22,652 bases of DNA from an uncultured Ruminococcus sp. Lineage in GTDB: Bacteria > Bacillota > Clostridia > Oscillospirales > Ruminococcaceae. The stretch lies in NCBI GenBank assembly GCA_937902395.1, contig CALGTV010000009.1:1-22652 (forward strand), read 5' to 3'. Below, in pieces: positions 7,371 to 14,604 of this stretch. Every line of letters starts with the position of its first letter. Positions within the stretch are counted from its first letter, which is position 1. Below the pieces are notes generated by a model that did no database searches, was not told the origin of the DNA, and saw only the letters and a list, made by a program, of their open reading frames with translations. The translations under genes were made by a program, and so were the position numbers.

Positions 7371-7427
7371 TTCTGCTCCCTCGCATTAAGGTAATACTCA
7401 CAGTGCTTGTGAGCTTGCCCTTCGTCA

Positions 7428-8681
7428 TCAGCTTCTGTAATCACCGTTTATCTTGACATAATCATATGTGAGGTCACAGCCCCATGCTACAGCGGCGGCA
7501 TTTCCTGCACCGAGATTTACAAGTATCTGTATTTCCTCCTCTGCAAGAACTTTCTTTGCAGTTTCTTCTGAGAAGTCCACAACACAGCCCTTTCTTCCAA
7601 GAGCAATAGAGCCTCCTGCCGATACCATATCAACATCAACCTTGCTGATATCAAAATCAGCGTCAGCGTAACCTACAGCGCAGTAGATACGGCCTGCGTT
7701 TGCGTCCTCACCGAAAATCATAGATTTCAAAAGACTTGAACATATAACGGACTTAGCCACAATCTGAGCTGTTTTAGCGCAATCAGCACCGTTTACAACG
7801 CACTCAATAAGCTTTGTTGCGCCCTCACCGTCGCGAGCCATCATGCGCGCAAGATTGAGCATAATGTTATAGAGAGCATTTGCAAATGATTCGTAATCCT
7901 TATCCTCTGTAACAACTTCCTTATTGCCTGCTGTACCGGAAGCCATAACGCATACCATATCATTTGTGGAAGTATCGCCGTCAACGCTTGCCATGTTGAG
8001 AGTGACTTTAATGCAGTCGCTTAATGCTCTCTGGAGCATTTCAGCGGAAATTGCCGCGTCAGTTGTGATAAATGTGAGAGTTGTAGCCATATTTGGATGA
8101 ATCATGCCGCTTCCCTTGAGCATACCGCCCATTGTGCACATTTTTCCGTCCATTTCAAACTCAACAGCAATTTCCTTTGGCTGTGTATCGGTAGTCATAA
8201 TAGCCTCTAATGCACGGCTGTTTCCGTCGTAGGTAAGGCCCTCTGCAAGCTCTTTCATGCCGTTGGCAATAGGCTCAATGGGAAGTACCTGTCCGATAAC
8301 GCCTGTGGAAGCCACGATGATATCCTCGGGAGCTAATCCCAGTTCTGCCGCAGCCAGTTCGCACATCTTGTTAGCCTTTTCAACACCGTCAGGATTGCAG
8401 GTGTTGGCATTTACAGAGTTTACAATGACAGCCTTTGCTTTGCCGTCTGCAATATGCTCCTTTGTTACGATAATTGGCGCACCCTTTACCTTATTTGTGG
8501 TATACACAGCAACTGCTGTACACTCATTATCCGCAACAATAAGAGCAAGGTCATTTTTCTTGCTTGTCAACGCAGCACCTGCGTGAACAAGTCCGCACTG
8601 TATGCCGTTAGCCTTGAAGCCCTTAGCGGCACAAACGCCGCCGTCAACAAATTTTATATTTCCAATTTTCTTTAAATTCAT
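7428..8681 (-). CDS. argJ: Bifunctional ornithine acetyltransferase / N-acetylglutamate synthase
   Basis: ArgJ moves the acetyl group from N-acetylornithine to glutamate, closing the cyclic arginine route; many forms also make N-acetylglutamate from acetyl-CoA. The protein has 417 residues. The self-cleavage site is visible in GSGMIHPNMAT-TLTF: cleavage is expected between A199 and T200, with T200 becoming the nucleophile of the beta chain. Other family marks are VNSVNANTC, ASTGVIGQVLP and the C-terminal VKINGDYRS. The longest frame starts at 8741, but GGAGGG stands eight bases before the ATG at 8681, and the upstream residues do not fit the family. No argA is in the window, so ArgJ probably supplies all acetylglutamate; whether it is bifunctional cannot be told from sequence. 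Confidence 0.96.
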   Translation of the reverse strand: MNLKKIGNIKFVDGGVCAAKGFKANGIQCGLVHAGAALTSKKNDLALIVADNECTAVAVYTTNKVKGAPIIVTKEHIADGKAKAVIVNSVNANTCNPDGVEKANKMCELAAAELGLAPEDIIVASTGVIGQVLPIEPIANGMKELAEGLTYDGNSRALEAIMTTDTQPKEIAVEFEMDGKMCTMGGMLKGSGMIHPNMATTLTFITTDAAISAEMLQRALSDCIKVTLNMASVDGDTSTNDMVCVMASGTAGNKEVVTEDKDYESFANALYNIMLNLARMMARDGEGATKLIECVVNGADCAKTAQIVAKSVICSSLLKSMIFGEDANAGRIYCAVGYADADFDISKVDVDMVSAGGSIALGRKGCVVDFSEETAKKVLAEEEIQILVNLGAGNAAAVAWGCDLTYDYVKINGDYRS

Positions 8682-8866
8682 TTTTTTCTCCCTCCGGAGT
8701 TCCCTGAAACCATAACACAAGCAGCATTTCGTATACACCATATATCAGTTACAAAGAAGCGAACCAAAGTGAAACTTTGTGCATTACTAAGTTCCACTTT
8801 GTTGGCACAGTAAATAATATATGTCATAGAAATTATACTGTGAAAGTGGGTTAGAAAATCTCCCAA
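8682..8866 (-). promoter_or_regulatory. argJ upstream leader with possible promoter and hairpins
   Basis: This 185-base gap precedes argJ. On the minus strand a TATAAT (plus 8832-8837) is present, but no good -35 lies 16-18 bases upstream. Downstream of it the leader of roughly 140 bases contains CAAAGTG and CACTTTG repeats in both orientations (about 8765-8801), able to form a stem of 7 bp plus 3 bp across one mismatch, or a shorter alternative hairpin CAAAGT/ACTTTG (8765-8779). No T run follows and no known riboswitch class is recognised. Confidence 0.4.
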
Positions 8867-9487
8867 TTAATTAAGTGCAAATGAATAGGTCAGATACCCT
8901 TTGTCATATTCGGGTTTCAGCATAACCCTTTCATCATAATATTCTCCGTAATTACAGGTAATTGTGATTATATCACCATTATCGCTTGTTTCGCATTTAA
9001 ATGTACCCTCAGATACACATCGGGTTGAAAATGGTTTTTCGTCAATTTCCCCAATTTTTTTTGCCATTCTGTCGCGTACACGGTATACGTCAATTTTTGT
9101 ATGCCCGTTATCCTCGATTCGCTCGCAAAGAAAAACATTCGTTGTTTCATTTATCTCAACGATTTCTTTTGTTTTGGATTTTGCACAATCCTCGGCAAAG
9201 CTGTTGATAAAACAGGTTGCCGCCACTACACCGGAAGCTATCATAAGCCCTGTCTGATAATCAATCTTATTCTTTTTGCGGTACATTGTTATGATTCTTA
9301 TTACCGTAAATACAAGAACAACAGTGAAGCATATGGTATAACAGCCTATAAGCCTGTCAAATATAAATATTTCCGTATCCGAAAGCTTCATATAGCCGAA
9401 AAACGCAAATGCCGCAACTGCAAGCGTCATCGCGATATAATAAAACGTCTCGTAGGCTTTTGCGCCTTTTTTCTTATCGTCAGCCAC
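8867..9487 (-). CDS. Hypothetical membrane protein coupled to argC
   Basis: This 206-residue protein has hydrophobic segments at about 17-33, 46-64 and 78-94, after a lysine-rich start (ADDKKKGAK). A C-terminal soluble domain follows, with alternating strands (TTNVFLCERIEDNGHTKIDVYRV, ITITCNYGEYYDERVML), probably outside the membrane. I do not recognise the family. The start is GTG at 9487, chosen because GAGGTG stands six bases upstream; that Shine-Dalgarno sequence overlaps the TGA stop of argC (TGAGGTG), so translation is probably coupled to argC. It is followed by the argJ leader. Confidence 0.78.
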   Translation of the reverse strand: MADDKKKGAKAYETFYYIAMTLAVAAFAFFGYMKLSDTEIFIFDRLIGCYTICFTVVLVFTVIRIITMYRKKNKIDYQTGLMIASGVVAATCFINSFAEDCAKSKTKEIVEINETTNVFLCERIEDNGHTKIDVYRVRDRMAKKIGEIDEKPFSTRCVSEGTFKCETSDNGDIITITCNYGEYYDERVMLKPEYDKGYLTYSFALN

Positions 9488-9497
9488 TTTTTACACC

Positions 9498-10445
9498 TCA
9501 GACAAGACCTGTAGTTTCATCAATACCCATCATGATATTAAGGCACTGTACAGCCGCGCCGCTTGCGCCCTTTCCGAGATTGTCAAGTCTTGCACAGAGA
9601 AGAATCTGTTCATCGTTGCCGAAAACGAATACCTGAAGCTTGTTTACTCCGCTGAGAGTGTTTGAAGCAAGGAAAAATGACTTCTGCTCCTCCATACTCA
9701 TAAGGGGCATGACTTCAACCATTTTTGAGCCTGCATAGTGCTTTTCATACATAGCGTGAACCTGCTCCGCTGTTACGGAATTTGCAAGCATACGCGTCTG
9801 AATTGGCACAGATACAACCATACCGCTGAAATAGTCGCATATAATGGGGTTAAACATAGGAGTATATTCAAGTCCTGAAACAGCTTTCATTTCGGGGAGA
9901 TGCTTATGCTGCTGTGAAAGGGCATACTGACGGGGGCTGTTGAATTCGAATGGCTTATCCTCGCCCTCATATACAGCAATAGCCTTTTTGCCTGCTCCGC
10001 TGTAGCCTGATGTTGCATATGCGAAAACAGGGAAATCAGCGGGAATAATGCCGTTATTCACAAGAGGATATACAATTGAAGCAAATCCGCTTGCATAACA
10101 GCCGGGAACAGCAACTCTGTTTGACTTTGTAATTTTTTCTCTGTGCTCCGCTGACAATTCTGGGAAACCATATGCCCAGTCGGGATTTGTTCTGTGAGCT
10201 GTAGAAGCGTCAATTATACGAACGTGGTCGTTATCCACGAAAGATACAGCCTCTCTTGAAGCCTCATCTGGCAGGCAGAGAAAAACATAGTCTGCGCTGT
10301 TTATAAGTCTTGCTCTTTCAGCAGAATCCTTACGCTTTTCCTCGGAAATACGGATAATCTCAATATCGTTTCTGCCCTCGAAACGCTCCAGTATTTTAAG
10401 TCCTGTTGTTCCTTCCTGACCGTCAATATATACCTTAACTGACAT
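9498..10445 (-). CDS. argC: N-acetyl-gamma-glutamyl-phosphate reductase, type 2
   Basis: This NADPH-dependent enzyme reduces N-acetylglutamyl phosphate to the semialdehyde, step three of arginine synthesis. The protein has 315 residues. The N-terminal nucleotide-binding start VKVYIDGQEGTTGLKILERF, the motif IIDASTAHR (about 78-85), and the catalytic Cys116 in VAVPGCYASG are clear. The short form, with IDGQEGTTG in place of GASGYTG, marks the type 2 reductase rather than the longer type 1. The start has AAGGAG nine bases upstream, located inside the last codons of the 86-residue protein (its stop at 10449, this start at 10445), so coupling is likely. The stop lies in the ribosome binding site of the following membrane protein gene. 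Confidence 0.96.
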   Translation of the reverse strand: MSVKVYIDGQEGTTGLKILERFEGRNDIEIIRISEEKRKDSAERARLINSADYVFLCLPDEASREAVSFVDNDHVRIIDASTAHRTNPDWAYGFPELSAEHREKITKSNRVAVPGCYASGFASIVYPLVNNGIIPADFPVFAYATSGYSGAGKKAIAVYEGEDKPFEFNSPRQYALSQQHKHLPEMKAVSGLEYTPMFNPIICDYFSGMVVSVPIQTRMLANSVTAEQVHAMYEKHYAGSKMVEVMPLMSMEEQKSFFLASNTLSGVNKLQVFVFGNDEQILLCARLDNLGKGASGAAVQCLNIMMGIDETTGLV

Positions 10446-10448
10446 AAA

Positions 10449-10709
10449 TTATTTCTCCTTATCCTTTTTTCTTTTCTGCACTTTTCTCTCATACTTGGCA
10501 CGTTTCGGGTCAGTTAAATCCGATTTATCCTCCTTGAACGAATGCCATATGTTAATAGTAAGAGTTACAACCACAATACCAACCATCCAGAATATATGGG
10601 CGGAGGGCTTAACAGCTATCCACAAGCCCATTACAAGCTCGCCCACAACCCAGATTATGCCCATAAGCATAGAAAGACCTATGGTGAATATAAAATCCTT
10701 TTTCTTCAT
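10449..10709 (-). CDS. Small two-TM protein between argH and argC
   Basis: This 86-residue protein has two hydrophobic segments (about 6-31 and 38-56) and a strongly basic, charged C-terminal tail (DPKRAKYERKVQKRKKDKEK). I do not recognise it beyond a general resemblance to small two-TM proteins of Clostridia. Its ATG overlaps the argH stop by 4 bases (ATGA at 10706-10709), and its own last codons contain the argC Shine-Dalgarno sequence. It therefore sits in a translationally coupled argH / small protein / argC chain. Confidence 0.8.
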   Translation of the reverse strand: MKKKDFIFTIGLSMLMGIIWVVGELVMGLWIAVKPSAHIFWMVGIVVVTLTINIWHSFKEDKSDLTDPKRAKYERKVQKRKKDKEK

Positions 10710-12091
10710 GAAAGTCTTTCAAGCTCCTTTTCAGCCGCTTCAATCTGAATCTTTACAGCATCGGGAGAGGGACCGCCGTAGGACTTACGCTCCTTAACGC
10801 AGGTGTCAAGGCTGATAGCCTCGTAAACGTCCTCGGTGAAAAGCTCTGTCATCTTTGCATATTCTTCAAGGGGCAGAGTTTCAAGAGTAAGTCCCTTTGC
10901 GATACACTCAGCAACGAGAGTACCTGTAATTTTATAAGCGTCACGGAAAGGCATACCCTTTTTAACGAGATAGTCAGCGCAATCCGTAGCATTGATAAAT
11001 CCCTTAGCAGCCGCATTACGCATATTATCTTTAAGTACACGCATTGTTGACAGCATGGGAGTAAATGTCTTAACGCAAAGCTTTACATTGTCGATAGTAT
11101 CGAAAATAGCTTCCTTATCCTCCTGCATATCCTTATTATATGCAAGGGGAAGTCCCTTCATCATTGTGAGGAGAGTTACGAGATTTCCGTTTACTCTGCC
11201 TGTTTTTCCACGGATAAGCTCTGTAACATCGGGGTTTTTCTTCTGTGGCATAATTGATGAACCTGTAGCAAATGCGTCGTCAAGCTCCACGAATTTGAAT
11301 TCCCATGAACACCAGAGAATTATTTCCTCGGAAAAACGTGAAAGATGTGTCATAAGAAGTGACATTGCACAGTTAAGCTCTACGCAGTAGTCACGGTCAG
11401 AAACACCGTCAAGGCTGTTTTCCATGGGAGCAGTAAATCCAAGCAATTCGGAAGTCTGCTGACGGTTTGTTTTATATGTAGTTCCTGCCAATGCTCCACA
11501 GCCGAGAGGGCAGAAATTCATTCTCTTTGCGGCATCCTGCAATCTTTCAAGGTCACGGAGAAGCATCCACACATAAGCCATAAGGTGATGTGCAAATGTT
11601 ATGGGCTGGGCTCTCTGCAAATGTGTATAGCCGGGCATAACTGTTTCTGTATGCTCCTTAGCCATAACGATAATTGCGGAAATAAGCTTTTTCACCATAT
11701 CGGAAATTTCAGCTATTTCGTCACGGAGATAAAGTCTGAGGTCAACTGCTACCTGGTCATTTCTTGAACGTGAGGTGTGAAGTCTTTTTCCCACCGCACC
11801 AAGACGCTTTGTAAGTTCAGCCTCGACGAACATATGGATATCCTCAGCGGCAGGGTCAAGTTCAAGTCTGCCGTTGTCTATATCGTCAAGGATTTCTTTA
11901 AGACCGCCGATAATTTCAAGGCTGTCCTCCTTTGTGATAATTCCGCAGTCACCCAGCATTGTTGCGTGGGCGATACTGCCCTGTATATCGTGACGGTACA
12001 TACGGCCGTCAAAGGCTATTGAAGAATTGAAAGCGTTTACGGTTTCATCTACCTGCTTTGAAAATCTTCCTGCCCACATCATATCTGCCAT
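10706..12091 (-). CDS. argH: Argininosuccinate lyase
   Basis: This enzyme splits argininosuccinate into arginine and fumarate, the last step of the pathway. The protein has 461 residues, normal for the aspartase/fumarase superfamily. Visible are the N-terminal MWAGRF, TSRSRNDQVAVDLRLYLRD at about 106-124, H157 in PGYTHLQRAQP, and the signature loop G277-S-S-I-M-P-Q-K-K-N-P-D288, whose Ser279 is the likely catalytic base. The start has AAAGGAG seven bases upstream. It is followed by a 4-base overlap with the small two-TM gene. In front of it, a half-like ARG box (TTGAATAATAATTA at about 12122-12135, minus strand) may be a weak ArgR site. Confidence 0.97.
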   Translation of the reverse strand: MADMMWAGRFSKQVDETVNAFNSSIAFDGRMYRHDIQGSIAHATMLGDCGIITKEDSLEIIGGLKEILDDIDNGRLELDPAAEDIHMFVEAELTKRLGAVGKRLHTSRSRNDQVAVDLRLYLRDEIAEISDMVKKLISAIIVMAKEHTETVMPGYTHLQRAQPITFAHHLMAYVWMLLRDLERLQDAAKRMNFCPLGCGALAGTTYKTNRQQTSELLGFTAPMENSLDGVSDRDYCVELNCAMSLLMTHLSRFSEEIILWCSWEFKFVELDDAFATGSSIMPQKKNPDVTELIRGKTGRVNGNLVTLLTMMKGLPLAYNKDMQEDKEAIFDTIDNVKLCVKTFTPMLSTMRVLKDNMRNAAAKGFINATDCADYLVKKGMPFRDAYKITGTLVAECIAKGLTLETLPLEEYAKMTELFTEDVYEAISLDTCVKERKSYGGPSPDAVKIQIEAAEKELERLS

Positions 12092-12156
12092 AATATTTCT
12101 CCTTTAATTTAATGCGTAATTATTATTCAAGACGGATACTTGCTTCCGCCGTTAAA

Positions 12157-12507
12157 TTACGGTTCGCATTGTAGTGGCGGGTCTCCTCTGATTTGTTTAT
12201 ATCTTTCATCAGTCCACGGAAATTCAATAACAGCACACGCAGCATCATTTTTTTCATTTATCAGATTAATTGCATCAATTGTAAAACAATGTGCAAAATA
12301 TAGCGTTATAACGTCGTTATCATTGAATTTCTTCATTACTTTCTTTACATTTGTGCTTGTTACTGTTCTTATATCAGTCGGAAAGCAAACTATATTAATT
12401 GTTTTTCCATAAAAATTCTTATTTACAAGTTCAAAATATTGCTGATTAAGATATTTTTTCATATTATCATAACTGCAATATACATTTTTTCTGATTTCAA
12501 CCTTCAT
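12157..12507 (-). CDS. Hypothetical protein, weak support
   Basis: The open frame runs from a GTG at 12516 or, more likely, the ATG at 12507, giving 116 residues (KVEIRKNVYCSYDNMKKYL ... VIEFPWTDERYKQIRGDPP). There is no signal peptide or membrane segment; the sequence looks like a mixed alpha/beta protein with strands INIVCFPTDIRT and VITLYFAH. No family was recognised. The ribosome binding site is poor (AAGTGA). Composition is more AT-rich than the flanking arginine genes. It lies between the acetyltransferase and argH on the same strand. It may be a real accessory gene or a decayed one. Confidence 0.5.
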   Translation of the reverse strand: MKVEIRKNVYCSYDNMKKYLNQQYFELVNKNFYGKTINIVCFPTDIRTVTSTNVKKVMKKFNDNDVITLYFAHCFTIDAINLINEKNDAACAVIEFPWTDERYKQIRGDPPLQCEP

Positions 12508-12540
12508 TAATATCACTTAATATTTCATTCTTTTGTGTAG

Positions 12541-12562
12541 GGGACGGCGTCCTCGACGTCCC
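12541..12562. repeat. GGGACG/CGTCCC hairpin
   Basis: GGGACG (12541-12546) and CGTCCC (12557-12562) form a 6-bp stem with a 10-base loop in the gap between the acetyltransferase gene and the hypothetical gene. There is no T run on either side. Similar GGGGACG...CGTCCCC palindromic sequence is present at 16296-16324, and a half copy at about 42-52. Confidence 0.5.
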
Positions 12563-12569
12563 ACACACA

Positions 12570-12989
12570 TCATTTATTAATGTATTTATTCCTGTAATAT
12601 AAGTCCTCACGCACGGTAAAGCCTATATGCTCCCAAAAAGCGTTGCCATTGTCATTATCTTTGAAAACCACAAGCAGAACCTTTGTAATTCCCTCTTTTT
12701 CAAGAGCGTCCATTGCATTGTCAACAAGCATTTTACCAATGCCCTGCTTCTGATATTCGGGGAGTACAGAAACATGGTGAAAAAGTCCTCGTCTGCCGTC
12801 ATGACCTGCAAGAATTGTACCAACGATTTTTCCGTCAACCTCGGCAACAAAGCTTGTTGCGGGATTTCGTCTTATGTACTTTGCAAATCCCTCTGCACTG
12901 TCATCAACGGGATTTGTGCCTTTGTGGTTTTTCCATACCTCACAAATACCGTCAAAATCGGCAATTTTCATAACCCTGATTTTCACCAT
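12570..12989 (-). CDS. GNAT-family N-acetyltransferase
   Basis: This 139-residue protein belongs to the Gcn5-related acetyltransferases. It has an N-terminal strand-helix (VKIRVMKIADFDGICEVW), strands TSFVAEVDGKIVGTILAGHD, and motif A, HHVSVLPEYQKQGIGKMLVD (about 71-90), whose Q-K-Q-G-I-G loop binds the acetyl-CoA pyrophosphate. It ends with AFWEHIGFTVREDLYY, the usual final strand. The substrate is unknown. The context in the arginine region raises the idea of a link to acetylated arginine intermediates, but the sequence alone does not support it; it does not resemble a classical ArgA. The start has AAAGGAG eight bases upstream. Confidence 0.9.
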   Translation of the reverse strand: MVKIRVMKIADFDGICEVWKNHKGTNPVDDSAEGFAKYIRRNPATSFVAEVDGKIVGTILAGHDGRRGLFHHVSVLPEYQKQGIGKMLVDNAMDALEKEGITKVLLVVFKDNDNGNAFWEHIGFTVREDLYYRNKYINK

Positions 12990-13010
12990 TGTTTTTACTC
13001 CTTTCTGAGC

Positions 13011-13031
13011 CGTTAGCTTTTAGCCTTTAGC
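13011..13031 (-). repeat. GCTAANN heptamer array, minus orientation
   Basis: On the minus strand three units follow one another: GCTAAAG, GCTAAAA and GCTAACG, then a degraded fourth. The array is just upstream of the acetyltransferase ribosome binding site. It is oriented opposite to the array at 13056-13083; bases 13012-13031 and 13056-13075 can pair at 17 of 20 positions. Confidence 0.75.
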
Positions 13032-13055
13032 CGTCCGCTTTATAATCAACTACAA

Positions 13056-13083
13056 GCTAATGGCTAATGGCTAACAGCTAATA
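13056..13083 (+). repeat. GCTAANN heptamer array, plus orientation
   Basis: There are four units: GCTAATG, GCTAATG, GCTAACA and GCTAATA. The end of the array also forms an 8-bp palindrome, TAACAGCT/AGCTGTTA. With the array at 13011-13031 it forms a long imperfect inverted repeat around a 24-base centre. Confidence 0.8.
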
Positions 13084-13096
13084 GCTGTTAATTACA

Positions 13097-13135
13097 ACAG
13101 GCAGGAGAAAGCCTCCTCCTGCCTGTCTTTTTTTT
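13097..13135. terminator. Strong hairpin terminator between argG and the acetyltransferase gene
   Basis: An 11-bp perfect stem (13097-13107/13116-13126) has an 8-base loop. On the plus strand it is followed by C and a run of eight T's (13128-13135), an excellent terminator for rightward transcription, although no plus-strand gene is seen nearby. On the minus strand, the argG direction, the tail is TTGTAATTAA, which is weaker. It probably ends the argG transcript about 100 bases past its stop and blocks opposing transcription. Two smaller hairpins lie between it and argG (about 13145-13178 and 13214-13229). Confidence 0.65.
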
Positions 13136-13229
13136 AATAACTGCCGTGTGCGAAAGCAGACTTGCATTTCCGCACAGAGTAAACGAGTTTACGAGTGAAA
13201 GCGTGAACTGCCTGCACGGGCGTCCGTGC

Positions 13230-14462
13230 TTACTTGTTGTTTCTCTTTTTGTCAAGCTGAGCCTTAACCTTGATAGGAAGTCCAAAGAGATTGATGAATC
13301 CTGCGGAATCAGCCTGATTGTAAACTTCATCCTCGTCAAATGTAGCAACTTCCTCATCGTAGAGAGTATATGGAGAAGTTACACCTGCGTTGATGATATT
13401 GCCCTTGTAAAGCTTGAGCTTAACGTCACCTGTAACAGTTTCCTGTGTCTTGTCAACGAAAGCTGTCATAGCTTCACGGAGAGGAGTATACCACTGACCG
13501 TTGTAAACGATGTCAGCAAACTTGATTCCGAGATACTGCTTGATTCTTGCAGTTTCCTTATCAAGACAAATTGTTTCAAGAACTTCATGAGCGTGGTAGA
13601 GAATAGCACCGCCGGGAGTTTCATAAACACCTCTGGACTTCATACCAACAAGACGGTTTTCAACAAGGTCAGCAAGACCGATACCGTTCTCACCGCCGAG
13701 CTTGTTGAGTGCAGATACCATTTCTACGCCGTTAAGCTCCTTGCCGTCAAGCATTGTGGGGATACCCTTTTCAAAGTGAATTGTGATATATGTGGGCTTG
13801 TCGGGAGCTTCGAGAGGAGATACACCCATTTCAAGGAAGCCGGGCTTCTCATACTGTGGCTCATTTGCTGGGTCTTCAAGGTCAAGTCCCTCGTGTGAAA
13901 GGTGCCAGAGGTTCTTATCCTTGGAGTAGTTTGTCTCTCTGTTAATCTTAAGAGGAATGTTGTGAGCCTCTGCGTAGTCGATTTCTTCGTCACGGCTCTT
14001 GATTTCCCACTCTCTCCAAGGAGCAATGATAGCCATTTCAGGAGCGAAAGCCTTGATAGCAAGTTCAAAACGAACCTGATCGTTACCCTTACCTGTACAG
14101 CCGTGGCAGATAGCGTCAGCACCCTCTGCGATAGCGATTTCAGCAATTCTCTTTGCAATGATAGGACGAGCAAAGGAAGTACCGAGCATATATCTGTTCT
14201 CGTAGATAGCGCCAGCCTGAACTGTGGGATATACGTAATCCTGAATGAATTCTTCCTTTAAATCCTCGATATAAAGCTTGGAAGCGCCTGTCTTGATAGC
14301 CTTTTCCTCAAGACCGTCAAGCTCTGTACCCTGTCCAACGTCACCTGAAACAGCGATAACTTCACAGTTATTGTAGTTCTCTTTCAGCCACGGAATGATG
14401 ATAGAAGTATCAAGACCGCCTGAGTATGCAAGTACAACTTTTTTAATATCTTTCTTATCCAT
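13230..14462 (-). CDS. argG: Argininosuccinate synthase
   Basis: This enzyme couples citrulline and aspartate using ATP, giving argininosuccinate. The protein has 410 residues. The ATP pyrophosphatase loop A12-Y-S-G-G-L-D-T-S20 is at the N-terminus. Further family marks are YEGRYMLGTS-like ENRYMLGTSFARP, HGCTGKGNDQVRFE and the C-terminal region with TVTGDVKLKLYKGN. The longest frame starts at 14477, but GGAGG stands eight bases before the ATG at 14462, which is chosen. It has its own consensus promoter (14513-14540) with ARG boxes upstream, and a structured 3' end. It is the first arginine gene in transcription order and is separated from argH by the acetyltransferase and a hypothetical gene. 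Confidence 0.97.
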   Translation of the reverse strand: MDKKDIKKVVLAYSGGLDTSIIIPWLKENYNNCEVIAVSGDVGQGTELDGLEEKAIKTGASKLYIEDLKEEFIQDYVYPTVQAGAIYENRYMLGTSFARPIIAKRIAEIAIAEGADAICHGCTGKGNDQVRFELAIKAFAPEMAIIAPWREWEIKSRDEEIDYAEAHNIPLKINRETNYSKDKNLWHLSHEGLDLEDPANEPQYEKPGFLEMGVSPLEAPDKPTYITIHFEKGIPTMLDGKELNGVEMVSALNKLGGENGIGLADLVENRLVGMKSRGVYETPGGAILYHAHEVLETICLDKETARIKQYLGIKFADIVYNGQWYTPLREAMTAFVDKTQETVTGDVKLKLYKGNIINAGVTSPYTLYDEEVATFDEDEVYNQADSAGFINLFGLPIKVKAQLDKKRNNK

Positions 14463-14481
14463 TTTATAGACCTCCATTAAA

Positions 14482-14494
14482 AAGGCAATGCCTT
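14482..14494 (-). promoter_or_regulatory. Small hairpin with T run in the argG leader
   Basis: On the minus strand AAGGC-ATT-GCCTT is followed directly by TTT, ending a few bases before the argG Shine-Dalgarno sequence (14471-14475). The stem is only 5 bp, so terminator activity is uncertain; it might act as a weak attenuator or shield the ribosome site. Confidence 0.3.
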
Positions 14495-14512
14495 ATTTTT
14501 TTCAACAATTAT

Positions 14513-14540
14513 ATTATACACCATTCAAAAATAATGTCAA
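14513..14540 (-). promoter_or_regulatory. argG promoter
   Basis: The minus strand has a perfect TTGACA (plus 14535-14540) and a perfect TATAAT (14513-14518) with a 16-base spacer. The predicted start is near 14506, giving a 44-base leader before argG. Two ARG-box matches lie just upstream. Confidence 0.8.
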
Positions 14541-14545
14541 TAGGT

Positions 14546-14563
14546 TTGGAATAAATATTCATT
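14546..14563. promoter_or_regulatory. ARG box 1 (probable ArgR operator)
   Basis: The 18-base site TTGGAATAAATATTCATT matches the ARG-box consensus TNTGAATWWWWATTCANW at 17 of 18 positions. It lies immediately upstream of the argG -35 element, about -40 to -57 from the predicted start. ArgR/AhrC is the known arginine-sensing regulator of such sites; no argR gene is in the window. Confidence 0.7.
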
Positions 14564-14586
14564 TATTCGTAAAATATTCGTGTTTG

Positions 14587-14604
14587 TATGAATATTTATT
14601 CATT
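14587..14604. promoter_or_regulatory. ARG box 2 (probable ArgR operator)
   Basis: The site TATGAATATTTATTCATT matches the ARG-box consensus at all 18 positions. It directly abuts the stop codon of the DUF2809-like gene. Its centre is 41 bases from that of box 1, close to four helical turns, so both boxes face the same side of the DNA. Half-sites (ATTCG) lie between and beside them. Confidence 0.78.

Noticed and set aside
8678..8866. A 62-codon minus-strand frame in the argJ leader
   Set aside because: It overlaps the argJ ribosome site and start, has no Shine-Dalgarno sequence, and its translation looks random; the region reads better as a leader.
12092..12156. Terminator or ARG box between the hypothetical gene and argH
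   Set aside because: The ACGG/CCGT pairing is only 4 bp and the ARG-like sequence matches about 14 of 18 positions, too weak to list as a feature.
13146..13898. A 250-codon plus-strand open frame opposite argG
   Set aside because: It lies wholly antisense to a clear argG, has no convincing ribosome site, and its Val/Ser/Cys-rich translation is what argG codons give on the reverse strand.
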